A stretch of 64,000 nt of DNA from CBDVBE01 sp964543525 (lineage in GTDB: Bacteria; Fibrobacterota; Chitinivibrionia; Chitinivibrionales; JANQEN01), in the NCBI GenBank assembly GCA_964543525.1, contig CAZIYW010000003.1, positions 1 through 64,000 of the forward strand, read 5' to 3'. Shown here piece after piece: positions 26,001-35,343 of this stretch. The first letter of the stretch is position 1, and each line of letters starts with the position of its first letter. The notes beneath the pieces were generated by a model. It saw only the letters and a list, made by a program, of their open reading frames with translations. It had not been told where the DNA came from and did not search any database. A program made the translations under genes and the position numbers.

Positions 26001-26030
26001 AAAGCCCCCGTTCGATTGAACGGGGGCTTT
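26001..26030 (+). terminator. rho-independent terminator after the OmpA pair
   Basis: A perfect 13-bp stem, AAAGCCCCCGTTC / GAACGGGGGCTTT, with the loop GATT, followed by TTATT. It lies between the convergent OmpA and barrel genes. Confidence 0.93.
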
Positions 26031-26044
26031 TTATTATCAATCAA

Positions 26045-28141
26045 TTACCCCTGAATCAACCAGTTAAATCCCCACCGGAAAATAAGCCCCGGCATGAAAT
26101 AGCCGGGAACATAGGCGATTTTTTTGTTGAAAAGGTTGTCAATTTTGTAGAACAGTCTGAAGGTTTTAATCTGCACAGTGGTTTTAAGGTTAACGTCGAT
26201 AATGGACCTGTGCCAGGTGGTGATGCCGGCGTAATCAACAGGATTGCGCTCGCTCCAGTACACAACACCCAGATCCATGCACAGATGGTTTGTTCTTCCT
26301 TCCCTGTTTAAATGAAAAGAGAGGATGCTTTTTGATTTGATGAAGGGACGTGCCTGGGCGAATTGCCACTGGGAAAAGAGGGACAGCCCATGCCATTTCC
26401 CGAACAGAGGGGTCACTGTTGCAACCCATTGCGGCTCTTCATAGGGCGGTATCTGGTGCGGCCACGCTTTTTTAACGGAATGACGATCAACACCATACAT
26501 ATAACAGAAACCGAGATTTAAACCTATCAGTTTATAGCGTAATGCACATTCAGTTCCGTACGATTGATACGGATCCATGAACAGGCGAACCGGTAAAATC
26601 TGCAATGCCGTATCAAAGGGGATGTTCGGCGGCAGTATATCCTGCAGTGCAAAGAGGTTGAGCCGCTGATTGCCGAGTTTGTTGGAAAGAGTAGCTTCCC
26701 AAACCGGCAGTGATCTTAGATGATCGTTGATTTTTACAAAGCTGTATCCGGCGCTTCCCTCAATCACGCTTTGCACATCTATACGGGGGATGGTATAGGT
26801 CCAGGTAAACGCTGCCGCCGCTCTGGTATAATGTTCCACCCATTTTGATTCGTTGATGCTAAGTACTTCATCGCGACGGGCGCTGAAGGTGATACCAAGG
26901 GTATCCCGGGTATTGAATTGCACAAAGGGGTGTATCCCGCCGCCATACATGAATGCTTCTCCACGGCGCACCGGGTTATCGATAATGGTATTGGATACCG
27001 GGGAAATACGATTGACGTTTTTCTGTAAAAAAGCTTCACCACCTATTCGCAAATGATTTCCTATCGGCAGGGCGAGAAGATGTGCCTGAATATGGTGATC
27101 GTAATGTGCCCGTTTTTCCCAGGCGAGGGCTGTGGTATCCTCTGTCGTGTCAACAAAATATTCGGTGGCCAGATCATTGTCGAGGTCTGCATACTTGTAG
27201 GACAACCGTGTTTCCGTGCCGTTCTTTGCTGTCCATGCCAGCCGGATAGAAGTTACATGCTCATCGGTAAGCGGGTTGATTCCCCGGTATGAAACGTATG
27301 AAGTATCATAACCGATTAGATCATAAATCCCTTTATAGAATGCATACATACCACCGGCCTGATGGTTAAAACTCTGCCTGCGGAAGTATTGATAATTTGA
27401 AAAAATACCGAGATAAAATCGTTCGGCAATCGGCCGGGCAAAGCGGATGTTCAGAGTATTCTCGTTAAAGACACCGTTTTCCCAGAGTATGCTCATTTCA
27501 GGTTTTGCCAGTGCAGACGGCTGCTGGTTGATATAAATAATCCCCGGCATAAAGAAGCGCATATATTTCATTTCCGCCGCGGAGTAAAGATTTAAGCCGA
27601 CAGTCGGATCGGTCGTATACTTAAAAAGACTCTGATCAGCAAAGAGCGCCGTATGCATTGCCGGAAATCCATAGTAAAGAAACCGATTCAGATTGGATGC
27701 GAGCGTTGTAGGTACAGAAATGTAATCCGGATGAAAATACAGAATTTCTGAGAGATTCATCCCGTCAGCCTGATAAATACGAAAGGGATAAAATGTCGAG
27801 GTGTTGTAGAGAGAATCAAGTGACTGGGGATGTTGCTGATATATCTGACGGTAATATGTATTCTTTGCCAGGAGAGAGCGCTGCCGTTCCAACTTTTTAA
27901 GGGAATCGGAGGGCATTGCTTGTGAGGTGACTTCAGTTGCTGTTGCTGATAAAGTTGTGTCGGCAGTCGTAGAGTCCATTCCGTTACTTTCCTGCAGTGC
28001 CGTATCTTTTGCTCCTGATGCCGCCGAAGTTTCGGCTGTTGTTGTGAAAACGGAATCGGACAAGGAATCCGGGGCTGAAAAAATCGCAGGTGTATACAAT
28101 AAAACAACTGCAATGAATGTAATTATATAATGAAACTTCAT
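26045..28141 (-). CDS. large outer-membrane beta-barrel protein (putative porin / TonB-receptor-like)
   Basis: A 698-residue protein with a signal peptide (residues 1-22), a Ser/Thr/Ala-rich low-complexity stretch (about 23-80), then about 600 residues of alternating aromatic/polar strands typical of a barrel. The end reads FRLFYKIDNLFNKKIAYVPGYFMPGLIFRWGFNW, resembling the last strands of TonB-dependent receptors (the KIDNLFNK segment). No plug domain or TonB box is evident. I read it as a putative porin of the kind seen in Bacteroidota/Fibrobacterota; the substrate is unknown. It is divergent from the TPR lipoprotein gene. Confidence 0.7.
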   Translation of the reverse strand: MKFHYIITFIAVVLLYTPAIFSAPDSLSDSVFTTTAETSAASGAKDTALQESNGMDSTTADTTLSATATEVTSQAMPSDSLKKLERQRSLLAKNTYYRQIYQQHPQSLDSLYNTSTFYPFRIYQADGMNLSEILYFHPDYISVPTTLASNLNRFLYYGFPAMHTALFADQSLFKYTTDPTVGLNLYSAAEMKYMRFFMPGIIYINQQPSALAKPEMSILWENGVFNENTLNIRFARPIAERFYLGIFSNYQYFRRQSFNHQAGGMYAFYKGIYDLIGYDTSYVSYRGINPLTDEHVTSIRLAWTAKNGTETRLSYKYADLDNDLATEYFVDTTEDTTALAWEKRAHYDHHIQAHLLALPIGNHLRIGGEAFLQKNVNRISPVSNTIIDNPVRRGEAFMYGGGIHPFVQFNTRDTLGITFSARRDEVLSINESKWVEHYTRAAAAFTWTYTIPRIDVQSVIEGSAGYSFVKINDHLRSLPVWEATLSNKLGNQRLNLFALQDILPPNIPFDTALQILPVRLFMDPYQSYGTECALRYKLIGLNLGFCYMYGVDRHSVKKAWPHQIPPYEEPQWVATVTPLFGKWHGLSLFSQWQFAQARPFIKSKSILSFHLNREGRTNHLCMDLGVVYWSERNPVDYAGITTWHRSIIDVNLKTTVQIKTFRLFYKIDNLFNKKIAYVPGYFMPGLIFRWGFNWLIQG

Positions 28142-28264
28142 ACGTGTTAAAATAACTTTATTGTGAGAAAAGTAACACCGTAAATTTATTATCCCAGGAT
28201 CTGATTGGATGATATATCTCTGTGACAGTGATATATTTTAATTTCTTTGAGACAGTATGCAAAA

Positions 28265-30298
28265 ATGAAGAAGTCAATATCGTCTTTCCGGGTTAGTTGG
28301 GTGCAAACTAAAAAAGCTGATATTATTTCTCGTGTATGTTCTTTTTTAAAAACACCTCTTCCGTTGTGTCTGTTCCCGTTATTCATGCAGTGTGCCTATT
28401 TAAATACGTTTTATAATGCCAAAACAGCTTTTAACAAGGCATTTAAAGCACATATGAAGCTTAAAAGTTCTGTGACTGATACGACGGTTGAATTGACGGA
28501 TGAAATAAAGACAGGGTATGAAAGGGCAATTAAGAAATCGACAAAAGTGCTGGATGTTTATCCGAAGCGGAGAAGGTGGCATGATGAGGCGGTGTTTCTT
28601 AAGGCGAAATCGACATTTTATTTAGGAGAATATTCGACCGCCGCCCGGCGGTTCAAGCAGTTTCAGAAAGAGTATCCCAATAGTCCCTATATTCCCGAAT
28701 CGTATCTGTTTTTGGGGAAAGCATATCTGGAGGATAATTCACTGCAGAAGGCTGATGAAACATTTCAGTTTATTTTGGAGAAGTATCCGAAGTTGAATAA
28801 AAACGAGGAAATTACCCTGCTTCTGGCGCAGGTGGCGATAAAACGGGAGGGGAAATCCCAGGCGGTACGGATTCTTGAGGAGAGCCTGCGCAGCGTAAAA
28901 TCTGATGAGCGAAAGTTTGAGATAATTATCAAGTTATGTGATCTGTATATCGATCTGGGGCTTTGTAAAAAAACCATAGCCTTGATAAAGAAAGCGCCGC
29001 GTAATAAGGATTTTCAGAACTATCTGTTCCGGATTGATTTTTATCACCTTACCTGTCTTAAGAAAATGGCGGCGTATGCCGAGGCGCTGGCTCTGGCGGA
29101 AAAAATGATGAAGAACAACCAGTATGTAAAGCAGGTACCGAAAATTTTCCTGGAAAAGGGGATCATCATTAAAGCCATGGGGCGGGTGAAAGAGGCTGTT
29201 GAGATATTCAGGGAAATAACCGAGGGAACCGGAGCCAATGAGATAAAAGGCCGGGCATGGTTCCAGCTCGCACTTATTTATCAGTTCGAATACGGTGATT
29301 ATGAAAAAGCAAAAGAGGCTTATGAAAAGGTGGTCTCCCTGACTGTGGATCCGACTATGGTGGAAACGGCGAATAAACGTATCACCGGAATAAACCAGCG
29401 ACTGGAATATCTTGAAAAGATAGGACAGGTTGATGAGTCGATTCCCGATACTGTTGAGGACACCGTCGCAGAGAGTAAAAGCCTGCTCGTCTATAAGCTG
29501 GGCGAAATTTTCTGGCTGAATCTTGCGGAACCGGATTCGGCTTTACTGCGGTTTTCTTCTCTTTCATCGGACAGTACAACGGACAGTTCTCTGGTAATGA
29601 AATCACTGTATGCCAGGGCATGGATTCTTCGGTTTATAAAAGAGGATACAGTGACGGCAGACAGCTTGTACACACTAATAATTGAGAGATACCCTGCGAC
29701 AATTGTCGCACAGAAAGCCCAGCAGGATCTCGGTGTGCCGATTACCGTACAAACCCGTGAAGACTCCGCCCGCAACGCCCTTATCGAAGCGGAGCGTCTC
29801 TATTTTGAAAAAAGTGACGCTGTCGCATCGGCAAATGCCTACTATAAGGTCGCCAATACTTATCCTGATTTCCCGGAGATCGCATCAAACAGTATCTATG
29901 CTGCTGCGTGGTTATGTGATAATGTCCTTAACAAGAATAAGAAAGCACTCATGCTATACCGCAAACTCTGTGACTCGTTCCCCGAATCCGAGCTCTGTCT
30001 TAATGAGGCAAAACCACGGATACAGATCGTGGAAGATACCCTGAAAGTTCTGGAAATTAAAAGGAAAAAGAAATCGGGGAAAAGGAAAAAAGGTAAACAG
30101 ACAGACAATGAGATGGTGTCGGATGATGACGATACAACGAAAGCAATAGACACGGATGAAGTGACTCCTACGGTAAAGGATATCACTGATACATTATCGG
30201 AGAATCAGTCGGTACCACCGAATAAGATCGCCGTTCCCAGGAAACCGGAGCGGCAGAAAATAATAAGAAAACGGCGGCCCGGTTCCGAAGATAAATAG
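28265..30298 (+). CDS. large TPR lipoprotein
   Basis: About 677 residues. A hydrophobic leader ending in a lipobox-like L-F-M-Q-C (Cys about residue 43 from the ATG at 28265) suggests an outer-membrane lipoprotein, although the leader is long. Repeated TPR/Sel1-like helical pairs follow (YSTAARRFKQFQKEYPNSPYIPESYLFLGKAYLEDNSLQKADETFQFI is typical), as in BamD and YbgF-like scaffold proteins. The C-terminus is Lys/Thr-rich and disordered. It leads a run of three lipoprotein genes. A TTG at 28247 would add six residues; I prefer the ATG. Confidence 0.8.
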   Translation: MKKSISSFRVSWVQTKKADIISRVCSFLKTPLPLCLFPLFMQCAYLNTFYNAKTAFNKAFKAHMKLKSSVTDTTVELTDEIKTGYERAIKKSTKVLDVYPKRRRWHDEAVFLKAKSTFYLGEYSTAARRFKQFQKEYPNSPYIPESYLFLGKAYLEDNSLQKADETFQFILEKYPKLNKNEEITLLLAQVAIKREGKSQAVRILEESLRSVKSDERKFEIIIKLCDLYIDLGLCKKTIALIKKAPRNKDFQNYLFRIDFYHLTCLKKMAAYAEALALAEKMMKNNQYVKQVPKIFLEKGIIIKAMGRVKEAVEIFREITEGTGANEIKGRAWFQLALIYQFEYGDYEKAKEAYEKVVSLTVDPTMVETANKRITGINQRLEYLEKIGQVDESIPDTVEDTVAESKSLLVYKLGEIFWLNLAEPDSALLRFSSLSSDSTTDSSLVMKSLYARAWILRFIKEDTVTADSLYTLIIERYPATIVAQKAQQDLGVPITVQTREDSARNALIEAERLYFEKSDAVASANAYYKVANTYPDFPEIASNSIYAAAWLCDNVLNKNKKALMLYRKLCDSFPESELCLNEAKPRIQIVEDTLKVLEIKRKKKSGKRKKGKQTDNEMVSDDDDTTKAIDTDEVTPTVKDITDTLSENQSVPPNKIAVPRKPERQKIIRKRRPGSEDK

Positions 30299-30347
30299 TA
30301 ACGGGAAAAGTAATGTGTTTCAACCTATCAATTAAGGAGGTAACAGC

Positions 30348-30953
30348 ATGGTAAAGCAGGTTCTGAAAATGACAATTGCCGGTATGTGTCTTATTGTTGC
30401 AGTAGGCTGTGGCGGTAAAAAAGTCACCCGGGTGGAAACGGATACTACCATTGACCTGAGTGGCAGGTGGAATGATGCTGATTCCCGCATGGTAGCCGAG
30501 GAAATGATAAAGGACTGTCTGTCGAAACCCTGGTATAATCGTTATGAAGGCGCCAATGCAGTTCCGCGGGTCATTGTCGGAAAAATACGCAACCGGAGCC
30601 ACGAGCATATTAATACGGAAACATTTATCAAAGATATCGAGCGTACCCTGATCAATTCCGGGAAGGTCGAATTTGTCGCCAGTAAAGAGGAACGAGAGCA
30701 GATTCGGGAGGAACGTGATGACCAGATGGCCGACAATGCATCAGATGAGACCGTAAAGGCTGACGGGCAGGAAGTCGGTGCCGATCTCATGCTCTATGGC
30801 AGTATAAACACGATTGCCGATACTGAAGGTGACGAAACGGTGATGTATTACCAGACCGACCTTGAACTGGTCGAAATAGAGTCGAATAGAAAGGTGTGGA
30901 TAGGTACAAAGAAGATAAAAAAATATATTACTCGTGGTAAAGCAAAACTGTAA
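30348..30953 (+). CDS. lpoB: LpoB-like penicillin-binding-protein activator lipoprotein
   Basis: A 201-residue lipoprotein (lipobox ending V-G-C, C21) resembling the LpoB family, which activates the class A PBP1b from the outer membrane. ALPHA/beta core blocks such as DLSGRWNDADSRMVAEEMI, RVIVGKIRNRSHEHINTETFIKDIERTLINSGKVEFVA, GADLMLYGSI and ELVEIESNRKVWIGTKKIKK are recognisable. A perfect AAGGAGGT Shine-Dalgarno precedes it. It lies between a TPR lipoprotein and a COG3014-like lipoprotein, an arrangement I associate with LpoB-like genes in other phyla. Confidence 0.85.
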   Translation: MVKQVLKMTIAGMCLIVAVGCGGKKVTRVETDTTIDLSGRWNDADSRMVAEEMIKDCLSKPWYNRYEGANAVPRVIVGKIRNRSHEHINTETFIKDIERTLINSGKVEFVASKEEREQIREERDDQMADNASDETVKADGQEVGADLMLYGSINTIADTEGDETVMYYQTDLELVEIESNRKVWIGTKKIKKYITRGKAKL

Positions 30954-30973
30954 CCTGCTCCTGTCGGCCGATT

Positions 30974-32419
30974 ATGGGCAAACGATATCTGAAGAATGCC
31001 ACCCTGTGTATTGTCATAGGCATGCTCTTTCTTTCATGCACGACACGGCAGTCACGACGGATAAGGCTGCTGAATGATTCCTTTACCAGACAAGATTATC
31101 GGAAAACCATTGAGACGATACAAAAGTCCCAGGATAAATACGGCAATCTGAACCGGTTTCTTTACTGGTTTGATCTGGGATTGCTCTATCATTATATCGA
31201 CCGGTTTGATTCCAGTATTCTTCATCTTGAAAAGGCGGAACAGGTGCTTGATGAACTGTATGCCCGCTCGGTGACAAACGAGATAGCCAGTATCATGACT
31301 AATGATAATCTGCGTCCCTATCGGCCCAGGCGCTATGAGCAGATCCTGCTTCACCAGTTTCTCGCCTTTAATTATCTAGCCCGCAATGAGATTGATGAAG
31401 CGCTTGTTGAGATGCGAAAAGTACGCCTTGTCTTTGAACGCTTTCAATCAAAAGATAAGGGCAAAGACAAATACAACGATGACGGTATGGCACATTTCCT
31501 TTCTTCCATTCTTTACGATGCTCAGGGTGATGATGATGACGCGGTTATTGCACTGTATAAGGCTGTCTCGGCCTACCGAAACGGCCCCGTACCGATCCCT
31601 GCCCCGGTGAGTGACCTGGCTTATTACCGGTTGCTGGAAGACGGCCGTGAGGAAGACATTGATGAGCTGCAACTTGCGCCGGAACACAAACCTGAAAATG
31701 TTCCGGGATTGTATGATTCTCCACGGAGTGAGATAATTCTCATCGGGTATGCCGGTCTCAGCCCGATACTCGGAGAAACGGTATACTGGGGAACCTATGT
31801 GGTTGACGGGGCGTTAATTGTTCACTATCGCAATCCCTATGGTGATACGGTTACCATGGCCCTGCCTGCGCCACCGATACCGGATATGAAAGGAGAAGAA
31901 GGGAAAACAAAATCGGGTACCACCTTTCATATAAAATTCGCTCTGCCCTCGCTGGTAAAAAGAGAATCACAGGCTGAACAGATTGTGCTTATGGTTGAGG
32001 ATTCGTCAGGTAAAGAGGTGCCGGGTATACCCCTGACTGATACCGATCTGCTGCTGGAGAAAGAACTGGAGGATAATCACGCGAGAATAATTGCACGCAC
32101 CGCACTTCGGGTGGTACTGCGGACTATAGCGCAGCAGCGAACCAAAAAGGCGCTGCAGACGGAATCACCGCTGGCGAATTTATTCGTGAATGTAGGCACG
32201 GACCTGCTGGCCGATCAGCTTGAAAAGGCCGACACCCGTCTGTGTTTCTTATTACCACAGACTATTCATATTGCACGAATACCGGTTTCTCCCGGTAGAC
32301 ATACCGTCAAAGCCGTTACCCTAAACAACGGAAGGGAGGTGATTGAACAAAAAGAATGGCAGGATATTTTTATTACGGAAGGGAAAAAAAAGTTTGTCTT
32401 TTATCCAACATTAAAGTAA
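30974..32419 (+). CDS. COG3014-like lipoprotein
   Basis: A 481-residue lipoprotein (lipobox L-F-L-S-C, C22). Residues 45-215 hold TPR-like helices (NRFLYWFDLGLLYHYIDRFDSSILHLEKAEQVLD...FLAFNYLARNEIDEALVEMRKV). The C-terminal half has mixed strands, including FHIKFALPSLVKR and a segment of conserved-looking Arg/Leu helices (ARIIARTALRVVLRTIAQQ). It resembles the COG3014 group of uncharacterised lipoproteins that accompany LpoB-like genes; the role is unknown and probably lies in envelope/peptidoglycan maintenance. It starts 21 nt after lpoB. Confidence 0.75.
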   Translation: MGKRYLKNATLCIVIGMLFLSCTTRQSRRIRLLNDSFTRQDYRKTIETIQKSQDKYGNLNRFLYWFDLGLLYHYIDRFDSSILHLEKAEQVLDELYARSVTNEIASIMTNDNLRPYRPRRYEQILLHQFLAFNYLARNEIDEALVEMRKVRLVFERFQSKDKGKDKYNDDGMAHFLSSILYDAQGDDDDAVIALYKAVSAYRNGPVPIPAPVSDLAYYRLLEDGREEDIDELQLAPEHKPENVPGLYDSPRSEIILIGYAGLSPILGETVYWGTYVVDGALIVHYRNPYGDTVTMALPAPPIPDMKGEEGKTKSGTTFHIKFALPSLVKRESQAEQIVLMVEDSSGKEVPGIPLTDTDLLLEKELEDNHARIIARTALRVVLRTIAQQRTKKALQTESPLANLFVNVGTDLLADQLEKADTRLCFLLPQTIHIARIPVSPGRHTVKAVTLNNGREVIEQKEWQDIFITEGKKKFVFYPTLK

Positions 32420-32526
32420 TATCGTTGATATAATTTGCTGACAGGTAAAAGATACTTTTTGTGGGCTGACTATCTTCCCTGCGGGGAGTTTCAACTAATA
32501 ATTATACTTGCGAATAGAGGTTATAT

Positions 32527-32550
32527 GATATAATTTTATCGTATTATATC
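32527..32550. promoter_or_regulatory. perfect 8-bp dyad upstream of a lipoprotein gene
   Basis: GATATAAT (32527-32534) and ATTATATC (32543-32550) around TTTATCGT. It lies in the 178-bp gap before the gene at 32598, so it may be an operator or promoter-linked structure. Confidence 0.35.
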
Positions 32551-32597
32551 AAGGAAATAAAACCAATATTCGTATCACTCTTATTAAGGAGGTTTTA

Positions 32598-33512
32598 ATG
32601 GGAAATGTAAAAGGCTTTCTCAAGAAACTTGCCGTTGTATCACTTGTCGGATTGGTTGCATTCCAGATGTGGGGCTGTCTTGACGATCCGGTGAGTGATG
32701 AGGATAGTGTAGTCGTTACCCTTGGCACTATAGGTTCCATGGGGGTAGACACATTGAAAGCAATCACGGGTACTATCACTGCATCTCCGGCTATTGATCA
32801 GACGGCATTAGTTATAACACTTACTGATGCAGCAGGGAATGATGCCAGTTCACATTTCACCCAGACCGGTCCGGGTGCAATTTCTGCAAAGGAAGAGATA
32901 GATATTGCAGCCGATCTGGGATTGGCTTTTACACCAAAGAGTTCCATATCCTCAGGTACCTACAGGCTTACCATTCAGGCGACAGCCGGTACCGCTACAG
33001 GATCTGATTACGAGGATTTTACCGTGACGAGTGTTAACGTTGTGGATACCAATGTCGTAACGGTACATGACACGTTAGGTTCCTGGAATAATCCCACCTA
33101 TGGTTCTTCTTTAGACGCCGATTTAATGGTTGTTTATAAGGTAGCCGAAGCTTCAGCAAACAGTGCTGAGATGGATGTCTGGTATTCAAATGAAGCAATC
33201 AATAATAGAGCCGCTGATGTTTTTTATTCTCCGAAACAGGCTGGGCTTGCCGATCATCCACCAAAAAATTGGACTACCCAGAACGAAACGCAAATGGCAA
33301 TCGTTACCTGTGATTTTGATACAGTAGTCAACCAGGCTCAGATCGATGCGATTTGGGCTGCGGCAACTGATAAGAAACAACTGCTTCGTCTTACCGCCGG
33401 TCAGGTTGTTGTTTTACAAACAAATAATGGTGTTAATAGACTGATTAAGTTTATTTCTGGCCAGACCTCCGATACGGGGATTTGCGTTTTTAAAGGAAAG
33501 AAACCTGAATAA
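32598..33512 (+). CDS. lipoprotein of unknown function
   Basis: A 304-residue protein with a signal peptide and a lipobox ending W-G-C (C27). Residues 38-145 are Thr/Ser-rich beta strands resembling an immunoglobulin-like domain (SVVVTLGTIGSMG...SSGTYRLTIQATAG). The C-terminal part (about 160-304) carries a WYSNEAINNRAADVFYSPKQAG segment and a hydrophobic strand-rich end. I do not recognise the family. A strong AAGGAGG Shine-Dalgarno and a strong terminator frame it as a single-gene transcript. Confidence 0.75.
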   Translation: MGNVKGFLKKLAVVSLVGLVAFQMWGCLDDPVSDEDSVVVTLGTIGSMGVDTLKAITGTITASPAIDQTALVITLTDAAGNDASSHFTQTGPGAISAKEEIDIAADLGLAFTPKSSISSGTYRLTIQATAGTATGSDYEDFTVTSVNVVDTNVVTVHDTLGSWNNPTYGSSLDADLMVVYKVAEASANSAEMDVWYSNEAINNRAADVFYSPKQAGLADHPPKNWTTQNETQMAIVTCDFDTVVNQAQIDAIWAAATDKKQLLRLTAGQVVVLQTNNGVNRLIKFISGQTSDTGICVFKGKKPE

Positions 33513-33529
33513 CCGTTATCTATTTATTG

Positions 33530-33575
33530 AATAATAAAAAAGCCGGTGTAATACTACATCGGCTTTTTTATTATT
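33530..33575. terminator. bidirectional rho-independent terminator
   Basis: Arms AATAATAAAAAAGCCG (33530-33545) and CGGCTTTTTTATTATT (33560-33575) pair perfectly over 16 bp, and the inner bases extend the stem. It has A and T runs on both sides and serves the two convergent genes; it overlaps the stop codon at 33571. Confidence 0.92.
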
Positions 33576-34191
33576 CATGAAACGTTATTTCTATAACACA
33601 AACTGCAAACCACCCCGCACGGCCCCGCCATGCAGATTCAGAACACACCTCATTATTGGATTCCTCTTTATTTCTTTCGGCCCTGCTGTATTGTATAGTA
33701 CCGCCAAGGAACAGGGAGAGATGGTCACCGGGGTTGTAATGGATATCCAGTGCGCCTTTCAGCAGCAGCCCGAAATAGTAACCGCTGCTTTCATCGTAGG
33801 AGGCATTATTATTGCTGTCATATTCAACCCAGGTATAATCCATGATATTCAGACCGGCTTCCCTTTTAAAAACCGGATTGATTCGCGCTTTGGGACGGGG
33901 CGCATACTGGAGGAATGCACATACAGGTACAATAAGCCGCTTTTTTTTCCATACGGTTCTTTCAATCTGGTCGCTGCCCACTACAAATTCTTCTTTTTTA
34001 GAAACTTCATGCCAGGTTAAACCGCTGTTAATACCTATACCGACCTTGCCGTACCACTGCCTGCCGTATTTCGCGGTAAACTGCCAGGCGAGCCGCTCTC
34101 CTTTGGGAGAGAATTCAAAGAAATCCTGGATCCGGACCGGGCCGATGGAGGCCGATATGATGTGATCGGTAACTTCAAAAACTCTTTTCAC
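33571..34191 (-). CDS. beta-strand-rich outer-membrane-like protein without signal peptide
   Basis: A 206-residue protein whose alternating aromatic/polar strands (WQFTAKYGRQWYGKVGIGINSGLTW, YYFGLLLKGALDIHYNPGDHLSLFLGGTIQYSR) and its final strand (WFAVCVIEITF) suggest a small outer-membrane barrel. It begins at a GTG with no leader peptide, and the frame is closed by a stop about six codons upstream, so an N-terminal export signal is missing. It may be a 5'-truncated remnant, or not a secreted protein. I do not recognise the family. Confidence 0.55.
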   Translation of the reverse strand: MKRVFEVTDHIISASIGPVRIQDFFEFSPKGERLAWQFTAKYGRQWYGKVGIGINSGLTWHEVSKKEEFVVGSDQIERTVWKKKRLIVPVCAFLQYAPRPKARINPVFKREAGLNIMDYTWVEYDSNNNASYDESSGYYFGLLLKGALDIHYNPGDHLSLFLGGTIQYSRAERNKEESNNEVCSESAWRGRAGWFAVCVIEITFHE

Positions 34192-34496
34192 CGTTGATTG
34201 TGAAAAAAGGTTTTAGCAGGTTCCTGCAAAAAACAGTACCATAATAGTGCGGATTCTTATCATATAAAAGCCTTCGTGTAAGGTGATGATATACAAATCA
34301 TTAACGATATCTTAATTATATGATTCGTATTAATCAAATGCCAGTATTTTACCGAAAACTCCCGAGAAGGAAATAAAATGGTCTTACTATGGAATAGTCA
34401 TTTTCCGTAATATATACTATACGATGTATCAATTCGGGAGAATTTCAGATATACGTACTTTCTATATTATTTACAGAACACTAGGCGAGGAAACCT
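34192..34496. other. gene-free interval (305 bp)
   Basis: AT-rich divergent spacer between the 33571 gene and the M48 protease. It contains GCAGG-TT-CCTGC near its left end and an inverted repeat CTCCCGA (34359-34365) / TCGGGAG (34434-34440). No promoter is clear enough to call. Confidence 0.5.
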
Positions 34497-35288
34497 ATGA
34501 AAAGAGCAATTTTTTATATCACAATACTTTTTAATTTTACATTTCTGTTTACATGTAGCGAGCTGTCCGACTGGTTTGTTACCGATGAAGATGAAGTAAA
34601 CATGGGCACGGATTTTTATCATCAGATTCTTGCAGATTCCAGTGAGTATCCGGTGCTTGATACGGTAGGGAATGAGCAGAATCGACTGTTGTACGACTAT
34701 ATCGATTCCATCGGTCACTGGATTGCCGACCACCAGACGGTGCGGCCGGAAAATGAGTATCTGAAATATCATTTTACCGTCATTGATAAAGACGATGTGG
34801 TCAATGCGTTTGCGGTTCCGGGCGGCTATGTGTTTCTTTATACCGGCCTTATAAAAGCTGCAGCTAATGAGGCTGAGATTGCAGGGGTAATCGGTCATGA
34901 GATAGCCCACATTGCAAAACGGCATGGGGTGGATCAGCTCGTGAAACAGATGGGTGTTGAATATGTCAAACAGCTCATTTTCGGTGATGATCCCAGCCTT
35001 ATCGCAGAGGTGGTTACCGCATTGGTATTCCTTAAATTCAGCAGAGAAAATGAGTATGAGGCGGACAGTAACGCCGTTGAGTTTCTGATTACCGGCGGCT
35101 ATAATCCCAACGGTATGAAAACATTTTTACAACTGCTGGCCGACAACAGCGGATGGAATTTCGAACCGGTATCAACTCATCCCGATCCGAAAAAGCGGGT
35201 CGAGGCGGCACAGCGGATTATCGCTTCAAAACCGTCAACGGTGAACAGTCTGCCCACGCCGCCGAAGAAATACAGCCCGAAGGAATGA
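34497..35288 (+). CDS. M48-family zinc metalloprotease lipoprotein
   Basis: A 263-residue periplasmic or outer-membrane-anchored protease. A lipobox-type leader ends L-F-T-C (C20); the M48 catalytic motif HEIAH is at 134-138, and the third zinc ligand is the Glu of ENEYEADSNAVEF. The family includes BepA/YfgC, LoiP and HtpX-like proteins that degrade misassembled outer-membrane proteins. No C-terminal TPR domain is present, so it is closer to LoiP/YcaL in size. A GAGG Shine-Dalgarno lies upstream, and the AsmA-like gene follows after 55 nt. Confidence 0.92.
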   Translation: MKRAIFYITILFNFTFLFTCSELSDWFVTDEDEVNMGTDFYHQILADSSEYPVLDTVGNEQNRLLYDYIDSIGHWIADHQTVRPENEYLKYHFTVIDKDDVVNAFAVPGGYVFLYTGLIKAAANEAEIAGVIGHEIAHIAKRHGVDQLVKQMGVEYVKQLIFGDDPSLIAEVVTALVFLKFSRENEYEADSNAVEFLITGGYNPNGMKTFLQLLADNSGWNFEPVSTHPDPKKRVEAAQRIIASKPSTVNSLPTPPKKYSPKE

Positions 35289-35343
35289 TGATTGAAAAAA
35301 ATAGCAATTATTCATAAACACAAAACTTCTCAAGGAGCGTTCT

